Positions 46,446-55,228 of a stretch of 64,000 nucleotides of DNA are shown here, piece by piece. The position numbers and the translations under genes were made by a program. Each line of letters opens with the position of its first letter. Position 1 is the first letter of the stretch. Below the pieces are notes generated by a model. The model made no database searches, was not told the origin of the DNA, and worked only from the letters and a program-made list of their open reading frames with translations. The stretch comes from Scolecobasidium constrictum UM 578 (lineage: Eukaryota; Ascomycota; Dothideomycetes; Venturiales; Sympoventuriaceae), in assembly GCA_000611715.1 (NCBI GenBank), contig AZYM01000313.1, forward strand, positions 1 to 64,000. Reading direction: 5' to 3'.

Positions 46446-48298
46446 TCATGCAACCATTCTCTCCAGCCATGCAGCATCTCTGGCCTTGAAATGACAATCA
46501 TAGAAGCTCGGATGAGCAACCAATTCATCTACAACGTGGGAGAACCCAATTGCGTCGTTGTTCGGCTTCCGTGCTGGATCTTTGCTCGCTACCATGTCAA
46601 ATGACAAGATCAGCCTGGTCACGATGGCTCGAATGATGCGGTTGCTGATGGCCACAGCAGGGCAGATTCTGCTTCCCGCACCAAAAGCAACATGATCGAG
46701 ACCTGGCTTCGGGTTCAAGAAGCGCTCTGGCTGGAAGCTCCACGCATCAGCCCCAAAGTGCGACTCATCATGGTTGACCTGTTGTGCATTCATGATGAAG
46801 GTTGTTCCCGCAGGCACAACGGCGCCATTGGGCATAACGACGTCTTTTCGAGAGCGACGAGGGGTAGCATAAGGAGCCAGGGTGAAGAATCGCAGCGCTT
46901 CTGTGCAGATTGATGTAATCAACGGGACTCGCTCCTCGCGGAACGCATTGGCCCAGGCTTTGTCGTGGTCGCCCTCGTATGCTTCTAGGGTGGCGGCAAG
47001 CGCTTGCTTCTGCGTCGATCGGCCTTCTGGACTGGACAACCATGCGATCGATTGATAGACGCCTGATGCGACCGTGTCTGGAGCAGCTTGAAGCAAAGAA
47101 ATACACGTGCCATGGATTTCCTCCTCAGTCAGGCCATCTTCAGTCAACGAAGAGACGATACAATCCACAGTCTCGCCTTGTGCTACCCGCTCTTTGTAGC
47201 TGTTGTATAGTGCATCGCGGTGTACTCGACGGACTTTTTCTGCGGCGATTGTTCTATTTGTTGGTTCCGGAACCACGCGCAGAAGAGGCACAAAGTGTCT
47301 GAAGGATTTGGTTGATGACCGTACGGCAGACACGGAGTTGATGGAACCGATAAAAGAGATCATGTCGCCGTCGTCTACTTCGCCGAATCGAGCTCCGTAC
47401 GTGAGGGACAGGCAGAGATCAAAGACGATGTGGCGGAGATGCGGATAGATGTCATTCGGTGTCGCGCCTCCGCCACTTTTTTGCAAGAGGGTCGAGATGA
47501 ACTTGCTTGACGATGGTTCCACGAGATGGTAATACTTTGGCCAGCTAGGCTGTCACGCGGAGAAAAAGATGCTGTCAGTGCGATGTCCATTGCTTGATCA
47601 GAGGTTTATGCAAAACAGCGCATCGTCTTCAGGATCTTAGAACATCTTAAACTGGTTCTAGTAATCTTCGAATTGGTTAACACGTCCTAAGATCCTGTTC
47701 CTCTTCTTGAGAATTATGCTCTAAATAGCATCATCCTCTGATCAGTGCATCGGGGAGTTCGACATACCTTGGCTAGAGCTCTCATGCCTGCCGCTCGGCA
47801 TTTGCGTACTTGTTCTGTCATGGGGAAGCCGGTGAGATCTATTCCCAGGCGATCAACGAATCCAGGTTGATGTGGTCGGTCAATGAGCGAATGTGATTGT
47901 CCTATCCAGAGCTCGTACATGGTGGCCCAATCGCAGACGACGACAGTTCGCTGGTTGCCCAAAACGCATTGGAAGTACGGAGAGCCAATCTCGCGGGCCC
48001 ATTGCGAGAATACTGTGCAATCATTCTGTCCCGAACGACCTCCAAGTTTGTGTAAGTGACCAACAAAAGGCAGTTGCGAGGGCACACTTGGTATGCCGGA
48101 GATCTTGGGAATGTTGGTGTTATAAGATTCTAGCTGCGGTTAAGATCAGTAAGATGGGAGTAGAAGACGCTAGCTTTTGTCAAATATGCTTACAATGAGA
48201 ATTATCAGAACAAGGCCCAATAAGACGGCTGCTGCATCTTTTGATAGCACAGATGTGCGAAGGATGTCAATGACATCTAAATTGGCCGACTTCATCAT
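46446..48298 (-). CDS. Cytochrome P450 monooxygenase
   Basis: Predicted ER-anchored haem-thiolate monooxygenase. Three exons are inferred: 48298-48194, 48133-47768 and 47549-46446, giving 524 aa. Exon 1 supplies the N-terminal membrane anchor (DAAAVLLGLVLIILI). Intron 1 (48134-48193) has donor GTAAGC. Intron 2 (47550-47767, donor GTATGT) is long because it holds a dispersed repeat copy. Joining restores ALAKPSWPKYYHLVEPSSS. Haem-binding motif: FGAGSRICPA (Cys at about 453). The ExxR motif is EALR, the PERF-type block is FQPERFLN, and the I-helix reads LLQAAPDTVASG, so the usual AGxDTT is modified. The start lies inside a perfect 128-bp tandem duplication. The gene is divergent from monooxygenase 2, suggesting co-regulation. 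The substrate is unknown. Confidence 0.9.
47600..47727 (-). repeat. Degenerate dispersed repeat, copy 4, inside a P450 intron
   Basis: Aligns over about 125 bp with 37069-37196 in the same orientation. It lies wholly within the inferred 218-nt intron 2 of the P450 gene, which is about four times the usual intron length here. Its core GTCCTAAGATCCTGTT also matches the 19.3 kb segments in reverse complement. Confidence 0.6.
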
Positions 48299-48490
48299 TC
48301 ACGAGATCACGAACTTCTCGGAACCATAAATTTGTCGTCCAAATCAAAATGTGTCTGTTCTAGCATCTTTTGATAGCACAGATGTGCGAAGGATGTCAAT
48401 GACATCTAAATTGGCCGACTTCATCATTCACGAGATCACGAACTTCTCGGAACCATAAATTTGTCGTCCAAATCAAAATGTGTCTGTTCT
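48234..48490. repeat. Perfect 128-bp tandem duplication over the P450 start
   Basis: Bases 48234-48361 and 48363-48490 are identical and separated by a single A at 48362 (period 129). Copy 1 contains the P450 start codons and the first 22 codons plus leader. Copy 2 lies upstream on the gene strand and repeats the same start codons and codons. There the frame stops after five further codons, giving a 27-codon upstream frame at 48344-48427. Confidence 0.95.
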
Positions 48491-48988
48491 TCCAGCAATG
48501 CGAGTGGTGTCCGACGCCTAGCTGCGTGTGAGTCAATTATGATTTTTGATAGCCTGAATGCTCATGCGATACAACATGAGGCTTATAATCTTGCTCCGTC
48601 GGATTCGTCAACCGCGATCGACAGAAGCAGCATATCCTTGTGAGTATCCTAGCTCCTTGCAGAATCGATATGGCTGATAAGGGTGGAGTTTCGGGAGCTG
48701 ATCAAGCTCCCGATGGCTCGCTGATGGACCCACTTATGCCATGCTGGATAGCTCGACGGGACAGCAATGATACCTTCCGGCACAAGGGCAAGTCGAGCTT
48801 GTGCAAATCGTAAGAGCAAGCCATAGCTTGTAGCGTGGTTCGCTCTACTCGGCCAGTCAGTAAATGGAGGACTATATGTGAATTCGCCTGGGACAACATC
48901 ATATACTGGTTCGGTAGCATACTTCGGCATGTGCATTAAAGCTCCACGAGCTCCTGTGTTCTCATCAAACATTCCGTGCGTGGTCACC
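48299..48988. promoter_or_regulatory. Bidirectional promoter between P450 and monooxygenase 2
   Basis: About 690 bp separates the divergent starts. The P450-proximal part is the 128-bp duplication. The remainder holds no supported gene. The arrangement suggests shared control of the two genes, which is inference. Confidence 0.5.
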
Positions 48989-50651
48989 ATGGCTCCCAAA
49001 CAGATACAGATATGCTTCCTGGAAATTGCTTGTGTCGGCGGGTATATGGCATCGGGGCAATGGAAGTGAGTGATCGCTGGACACGCGACAAGACAGTAGT
49101 TGATGAAGACAACAATCAGACGCCCGGAGGACACTTCGACCAGCAAGGACACCATCAAGTACTACACTGACCTTGCCAAACTCGCGGATCGTGGCAAGAT
49201 CTCCGCCATTTTCTTCGCCGACTGGTTCGTAGGCTTTGACGTTTACGGAGGCGGCTTGGACACCATGCTGCGCGCGGGCCATCAGGTTGCACACTTAGAT
49301 CCCCTTACAGTCGTCTCTGCGATGGCAGCTGTGACCGAGAATGTTTCCTTTGCGGTCACACAATCGACGACATATTCCACTCCATATGTACTGGCACGCC
49401 AATTCTCATCTCTTGATCATTTAACGGGTGGACGGTGCGCGTGGAACATTGTAACAAGCTTCACAGACAGCAGTGCGCAGGCGCTGGGACAGGATAGCAT
49501 TATGGGCCACGATGACCGATATGCGATGGCTGACGAGTTTATGGATGTTGTTTACAAGTAAGTCAGCGAAATTGACGCATCATCAGTCTTTATCTTCCAA
49601 GTATTGACATATCCATCCTAGGCTATGGGAGTCTTCCTGGGCACCAGACGCCGTAAGACTAGATAAAGACGCTGGAATTGGATTCAATCCAGAAAAGATC
49701 CGAAAGATCGAGCACAAGGGCAAGTACTTCAGCATGTCTGGCCGTAATCAGGTTCATCCATCTCCTCAAAGAACGCCCGTGCTCTTTCAGGCCGGAACAT
49801 CCAAGTCTGGTTCCGCATTTGCTGCAAAGCACGCCGAAGCGATCTTTCTGAATTGCGTTCATGCAAGCCAGGCCAAGAAAACAATTTCTGAGATGCGCGC
49901 GGCGGCCGCCGCAAACGGACGCGACCCACAGAGTCTGAAGTTCTTCCCATGCTTCATGCCCATCATCGGGGCTACTGCCGAGGACGCCAAAGCCAAACAT
50001 GAGCGGGCAATCGCGAATGCAGACCCTGTCGCAGGCCTCGCCCAATTCAGTGGATACACCGGCATTGATCTCGCACAGTTTCCTCTGGACGAGCCAATGG
50101 ATCTTAGCGGCATGTCTCAAGCTATGGCTATCCAAGCTGTGTTCAAAGCGCTCGAGGCTAGCGAAGGGGAAGAAAAGCAACTCTGGACACCACGCCGGCT
50201 AGGCATGCGTATGGCGCTTGGAGGTCTACATCCATGTCCGGTCGGTACGGCCTCGGAAGTCGCAGACGTGATACAAGAGTGGATCGAAGTCGCTGATATC
50301 GATGGATGCAATATCGGCAGCGTCACTAATCCTGGCAGCTGGGAAGATGTTGTCGATCTGCTTGTTCCAGAACTGCAGCGTCGCGGTCTCATGTGGAATG
50401 ACTATGCGAGACCTGGAGGCACTTTCAGAGAGAACCTGCTCGGGACCAGGGAGTTAAGAAGCGACCATTATGGTTCATCTTTCAAGTGGAAAGACGAGGT
50501 AACGGCGGCTGATGGTTCCAAGAGGAAGAGTGCCATGACAGAAGACGGCTGCCCAATAGCGCATGCTAATCAAAGGCTTTGTGAAGGTTCATCAGATCCA
50601 ATAGCCAAACGACAATGTTTGACGGCAAGCAAAGCAGTGGTGGCTCATTGA
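48989..50651 (+). CDS. NtaA/DszA-type flavin-dependent monooxygenase (luciferase-like), copy 2
   Basis: Second member of the same family as the 38.6-40.3 kb gene. Three exons are inferred: 48989-49065, 49120-49557 and 49622-50651, giving 514 aa. Intron 1 (49066-49119, donor GTGAGT) joins GQWK to RPEDTSTSKDT. Intron 2 (49558-49621, donor GTAAGT) joins DVVYK to LWESSWAPDAV. Landmarks are ISAIFFADWFVGFDVYGG, DHLTGGRCAWNIVTSF, HPSPQRTPVLFQAGTSKSG, AQFSGYTGIDLAQFPLD and EWIEVADIDGCNIG. The start ATG sits in a strong context (GTCACCATGG). Intron positions differ from copy 1, so the duplication is old or the copies were acquired separately. The C-terminal extension has two Cys. A partner flavin reductase is not present in this window. 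Confidence 0.92.
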
Positions 50652-51094
50652 GCTGGAATGGATGATTTCGAGAGCTTGATTGTGACTATTGATTTTTGAG
50701 AAGAACGACGAGGTCAACAGCGATATCCACTGAGCCATCGAAGCGGCAATTGTCGAATCGGTCGCATCATGACCTTAATGGATCACAATAAACATGAGAG
50801 ATGATGAGTTTTTGGCTCTCGAAAATGAAACCGAGCGGATCTCTCTTGAGGACTGGAGTCCAAAGCTAGCCGAATCAAGTCAAGGCTGATCTCCATGACG
50901 ATGTGAGCTCCAAAACTTCAGATCCAACAGATCTAGATTTCTTTCTTGCCTGTTGACAATTGTTTTGCTGATTATTCCGATGGAAGAGCTTCTCTGCCCG
51001 GCGCTTCCATTTTGTTCATGGCGCAATTGAAGGAATTCTGTATACAGTCTAGCGAAGGGAGGAAAGCTCCAAGTCGCGTAGCACAGAACTCGAT
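50652..51094. other. Intergenic region
   Basis: About 440 bp between monooxygenase 2 and the sirtuin gene. No feature was recognised. Confidence 0.3.
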
Positions 51095-52261
51095 ATGCCG
51101 GTGATGCGAATTCCATACACCGATCCGATGCCAGCTCCTCGAATCATCCCAGCATCCGCCGCAAATGTCAGCGGAGCCATTGCTGCTCTCGCCGAGTTCC
51201 TCACCTCACCATCTTCGCCCACATCGCCATCTCCGCCGAACACTGTATTGCTCACTGGGGCTGGTATTTCTGTGGCGAGTGGCCTCGCAGACTATCGAGG
51301 TACAAATGGCACCTACACCTTGAACAAGACGTACCGACCAATATACTACAACGAGTTCACTTCCCATCATTCGTCAAGAAAGAGATATTGGGCACGAAGC
51401 TATTTGGGATGGACAAATCTCGAGAAAGCGAGGCCAAATGCTACACACTATGCAATTGGCGAGCTGGGTAGACTCGGTTTGGTCAACCAAGTCATCACTC
51501 AAAATGTAGACTCCTTCCATCCTAGAGCACATCCAGATCTAGCGACAATTGAGCTTCATGGGTACCTGCGCGCAACTGTATGCCTCTCATGTCGGCAAGA
51601 GCATGACAGGAAAGCATTTCAGGATCAATTGTCGAAGCTCAATCCTGCGTGGCATGAGTTTCTGCAGCGCATGCTCGAGTCTGGTGCCCTGACGACCGAA
51701 GATCCGCATGAACGCAAGATCCGGGGCTTGCGATCCAACCCCGACGGCGACGTGGACGTGGGCAATGCCGACTACACCACCTTCAAATATCCAGCCTGTC
51801 CTACCTGTCTCGAGAAGCCTCCGAAGCTCGCTGATGGTACCACTGCAAGGGTCGAGGTTGAACAAGATGGCGCGTGGTCACCGACATCGAATGCTGGTGT
51901 GTTGAAGCCAGCAGTCATCATGTTTGGAGAGTCAATTCCAGCTGCGGTGAAGACTGCCACAGAGGCCGCGATAGATCAGGCGTCGAAGCTTCTCGTGGTT
52001 GGGAGTAGCCTTGCAACGTACTCTGCATGGCGACTTGTGAAGAGGGCGAAAGAGCAGGGCATGAACATTGGCATTCTCAATCTAGGAGGAGTAAGGGGCG
52101 AAGAACACTTCTTTGCAGATGTACCACCCGAAAATACAGGCAGAGCTGCGGTCAGAGCCAGCGAATACTCGGACGTGGTGCTCCCAGAAGTCGTCAAAGT
52201 CGTGGAAGAGCTGCGCGAGTATCAGAGCCGTGGTCAAATCGCTGCCGCTGCAGTACGATGA
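51095..52261 (+). CDS. Class II sirtuin (SIRT4-like NAD-dependent deacylase)
   Basis: Predicted NAD+-dependent protein deacylase or ADP-ribosyltransferase. The single exon encodes 388 aa. Motifs in order are GAGISVASGLADYRG (about 55-69), TQNVDSFH (135-142) and the catalytic His in ELHG (H155). Zinc ligands are CLSC (163/166) and CPTC (235/238), separated by an insertion of about 70 residues. These are followed by KPAVIMFGESIP, VVGSSLATYSAWR and GILNLGGVRGEE. The ALADYRG and HPRAHP variants and the long insert fit fungal class II (SIRT4-like) proteins, which are often mitochondrial. The N-terminus lacks acidic residues apart from one Asp and may act as a weak presequence. An alternative Met occurs at residue 12. 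Confidence 0.92.
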   Translation: MPVMRIPYTDPMPAPRIIPASAANVSGAIAALAEFLTSPSSPTSPSPPNTVLLTGAGISVASGLADYRGTNGTYTLNKTYRPIYYNEFTSHHSSRKRYWARSYLGWTNLEKARPNATHYAIGELGRLGLVNQVITQNVDSFHPRAHPDLATIELHGYLRATVCLSCRQEHDRKAFQDQLSKLNPAWHEFLQRMLESGALTTEDPHERKIRGLRSNPDGDVDVGNADYTTFKYPACPTCLEKPPKLADGTTARVEVEQDGAWSPTSNAGVLKPAVIMFGESIPAAVKTATEAAIDQASKLLVVGSSLATYSAWRLVKRAKEQGMNIGILNLGGVRGEEHFFADVPPENTGRAAVRASEYSDVVLPEVVKVVEELREYQSRGQIAAAAVR

Positions 52262-52427
52262 ACATATTTTATACGCCCCATGAATCAATTTCAACGCGCT
52301 TGCCGACAAGCAACTTTGCACTGAGGGAAGCGTCGAGGTGTCACGTGCAGACCTCGACATGCATGTTAGCTTGTGTTTCAGGTTTTCTGCACCTCGCCGC
52401 AGATGATTCGAGCTACTGAATTTCGAA

Positions 52428-53762
52428 ATGTCGCCACCCAAGGAATTCCGCCAGTGTGACGAATCGACGAATCTATATTTGGGTCAGAGATTCTACAGAC
52501 CAGAAATCGAGAGTGAGGCAAGCTCGAGATTCACTCATGTACCACTCGGGAACCCGTCGAACGAGATACGACTCGTTCGGCTTACGAGCGACGATGACCG
52601 AATGGCAGTGTCTATACGGCACGTCAAGCTTGGAGATGATCCCACCAAGATTCCCGCATATCACGCATTATCATACACCTGGGGCGATGGCGATGATATG
52701 TGCACCATTTCAATCAACGGAAGACCTTTCCGCATCCGCAGCAACTTGTTTCTGTTCCTCGCAACCGTTCATGACGAGCAATTCGATGGGGAGATGTGGA
52801 TTGATCAGCTTTCCATCGATCAAGAATGCATCACAGAGCGCAACGAGCAGGTCGCAATGATGGCAGAAATATACGCAAAGGCAACAGAAGTTATTGTATG
52901 GCTCGGCCATGGGTCTGACCTGCAGGAGCAATTCTTGATGGACTTGCGAGACTGGAAGAAGATACCTCGATGTGTCGACATGGCGACTGGCGAGCCCTCC
53001 AAGTTTCCGGTCCCGGGACGTAATGTTGAGGACGATATCGTCCAAGACAATATTAGTCGGTGTCTCTCCGAATTCTTTGCCAGGCCATACTGGCAACGAT
53101 TGTGGATCATACAAGAGCTGGTAATGGCACGCAGCATTGCTGTGCGCGCTGGTGACGTCTGTGTTCCCTGGAGTTGCCTGGCAGATCTGAGCAAATACTT
53201 TGGCAAAGAGCTTGTAGTCAACTCGGCGACGCGAGACTATCTATATGAGCATCAGATGCCAGAGAACGAGCCTCAATTCGCTCATCTGCCGGATCATATC
53301 GAATATCTTCTGGGTATCGCAATGTCGGGCCTCAGCCAAGCACCATTATTCGAGACCCTGCAACGATTTTGCAGGAGCGAGTGTGCAGATCCAAGAGACA
53401 AGCTCTACGGGCTCATGGCGATTATGGGCACTGGTGGCCAAGTGACAGTCGACTACAATAAGTCAAATGCGGATGTCTACCTGGAGGTTGCTGCTGCCAT
53501 CATGAACGAGATCACCCACTGCGATACTGAGTTCTACGATTCATTCATCAGACTCCGCTTCATCTGTAATGAGCTGTTTGACAATATGATTGGCAGAGGG
53601 GCTGAAGACCTGATCAAGGACGTGCTTTGGGAGCACGTTTGCGCAAATCTCTGCAGAGGCGACGGTCAGATCGAGTTTCACAAAGCTGTCAAAGACGGAA
53701 CGCATGTGGAGCAGGTGTTGCGATTGCTGAAACCATATCTACAGACCATCTCTTCAGCTTGA
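52428..53762 (+). CDS. HET-domain (heterokaryon incompatibility) protein
   Basis: Predicted nonself-recognition or cell-death protein. The single exon encodes 444 aa. HET-domain landmarks are YHALSYTWGDGDD (about 79-91), MWIDQLSIDQECITERNEQV (about 123-142), AEIYAKATEVIVWLG and the terminal RPYWQRLWIIQELVMA. The region after about residue 250 is not recognisable except for ADPRDKLYGLMAIM, the usual post-HET motif. No NACHT, ankyrin or WD repeats are present, so this is a short HET protein. A 32-bp tandem repeat begins in the last coding codons and continues into the 3' untranslated region. HET genes are typically polymorphic and accessory, fitting the neighbourhood. Confidence 0.9.
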   Translation: MSPPKEFRQCDESTNLYLGQRFYRPEIESEASSRFTHVPLGNPSNEIRLVRLTSDDDRMAVSIRHVKLGDDPTKIPAYHALSYTWGDGDDMCTISINGRPFRIRSNLFLFLATVHDEQFDGEMWIDQLSIDQECITERNEQVAMMAEIYAKATEVIVWLGHGSDLQEQFLMDLRDWKKIPRCVDMATGEPSKFPVPGRNVEDDIVQDNISRCLSEFFARPYWQRLWIIQELVMARSIAVRAGDVCVPWSCLADLSKYFGKELVVNSATRDYLYEHQMPENEPQFAHLPDHIEYLLGIAMSGLSQAPLFETLQRFCRSECADPRDKLYGLMAIMGTGGQVTVDYNKSNADVYLEVAAAIMNEITHCDTEFYDSFIRLRFICNELFDNMIGRGAEDLIKDVLWEHVCANLCRGDGQIEFHKAVKDGTHVEQVLRLLKPYLQTISSA

Positions 53763-53815
53763 TCGCACAATCAGCGGTACTTCCTTCAGCGTGATCCCAA
53801 GATCAGCGGTACTTC
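53752..53815. repeat. Two 32-bp tandem repeat units over the HET gene stop codon
   Basis: Unit 1 (53752-53783) and unit 2 (53784-53815) each start CTTCAGC and end ATCAGCGGTACTTC. They differ at about five positions. The HET stop codon lies in unit 1. Confidence 0.8.
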
Positions 53816-53823
53816 CTGGCTGA

Positions 53824-54867
53824 TCATCCATGGAACCCCAGCTTCAGTGGGGCGACTGTGGTACGCAGGAAGTACGGATCTGCATCCAACTGCTCGCGAA
53901 CCTTTCCAGTTGCCAGTTCATCAACATCCCAAGATGCCCAAACAAATCTGCCGTGCAAAAACGCTGCTTCGTTGGTTGCAGCCCATACAGCGAATGCAGC
54001 GGCCATGTCTCCTGGGTTGAAACGCGTTAGCAAGGAAACATGACGGCCTTCCGGGGAACATACGACTATCAAACTTGTCCTCGGGCAGGTTGAGAGACTT
54101 CATGTACGGATTGTACAGAAGTCCAGGGTTGAAGCTGACGATTTGAAGCTTCTCGACTGATGTCTCCAAAGCTATCTGCTGGAACATCGTCAAGGCTGTG
54201 GTCTTCGAGAGGACGGTCCCTGGTCTGGCGGCAACAGCTAAGTGAGACCAGCTGTGAGTCACGGCGGAGGATACATTGATGATGAACTAAATGCACGATC
54301 AGATTACTGTTCCGATGCTGTCAAATTTCAGGCTTCTCTGCCCACCTTCTTCGTCTCGCTTTCTTGATTGTAAAGATGTTTGGCCATGTACAATGGAGCT
54401 CTTGCATTTGTCTCCACCTGAGACCAAATGTCATCGACGTCCTCTAAGATCGGTTTCGGCTGAGGAGGCTTTGCGGCATTCGATACCATTACATCGACAG
54501 TGACCTCAGAATTGCGCATGTCGTCCCAGAAAGTCTTGACTTGTGTATCATCGGTGATATCCACTGCTCGGGCAATAATGGATGTGGGGGACCCTTGCCG
54601 CTTCGCGACTTGCTCGAGTTGTGCCTGAGCGCTTTCCAGGACGTCTACTCTGCGGCCGGTGATAATGACAGCTTTTGCTGCTGCTGTGACGAAGGCTTGA
54701 GCAATGGCGAGCCCGAGGTTGTCGCCACCGCCAGTAATTAAAATGGTCTTTCCAGCTTGTGAAAGCTTTGGATTTGTGGGGTCGATGGCTGGATAGACCT
54801 GCTTGTGTATCGTATCTGTAAAATTCGTCTTCGCGTACGAGAATATTTCTTCCATGCGGTGGTCCAT
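53824..54867 (-). CDS. Short-chain dehydrogenase/reductase, atypical active site
   Basis: Predicted Rossmann-fold NAD(P) protein. Three exons are inferred: 54867-54346, 54286-54064 and 54011-53824, giving 310 aa. Intron 1 (54287-54345) has donor GTGGGC, and intron 2 (54012-54063) has donor GTATGT and branch-like CTAACG. Joining restores FIINVSSAVTH and DSRDMAAAFAVWAA. The cofactor loop is ITGGGDNLGLAIA (about 44-56), with RAVDITDD and VSNAAKPPQ after it. The usual YxxxK reads TVLSK (Thr198...Lys202), so the catalytic Tyr is missing, although Ser180/181 and Lys202 remain. It may be a non-catalytic or altered-chemistry SDR. It is divergent from the Zn2Cys6 gene at 55.2 kb, with a shared promoter of about 360 bp. 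Confidence 0.85.
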
Positions 54868-55228
54868 GTTGGCGGGTTGGAGAGGTTGTATCTTGCGTTT
54901 TTTCGTTCAATGAGTCTTGATCCGCACGTCATGATGGCACCTCTTTATACCTTCGAGTCCGTGGTCAAGGACCGTTTCTCGGGCATTACAAGCGCACGAA
55001 AAGCGAGCTTTGAAATGCGAGATCATGACCATCTTGAGATAGTACCCGCTTGCTATTCGCAAAAGACGGACCGAGACTACACACAAGGCTGTGGGTGCTA
55101 TCCCAAAATGGTTAGCACCCACAGGTCAGGTCGATCTCGATGAGGTAATCTCTCGCTCTCCAGCTGCTTTCTCCGAATCTCCTACTCAACCGAACGGCCG
55201 TACTACGAAATGCCTGAGGGGTGCCACG
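54868..55228. promoter_or_regulatory. Bidirectional promoter between SDR and Zn2Cys6 regulator
   Basis: About 360 bp between divergent starts. It contains ...GGTGCTATCCCA and TTAGCACCCAC..., an inverted GTGGGTGCTA/TAGCACCCAC pair near 55092-55123 that could be a regulator site. This is inference. Confidence 0.45.

Noticed and set aside
48264..48278. GATGTCAATGACATC palindrome as a regulator site
   Set aside because: It lies within the P450 first-exon codons and its second copy arises simply from the tandem duplication.
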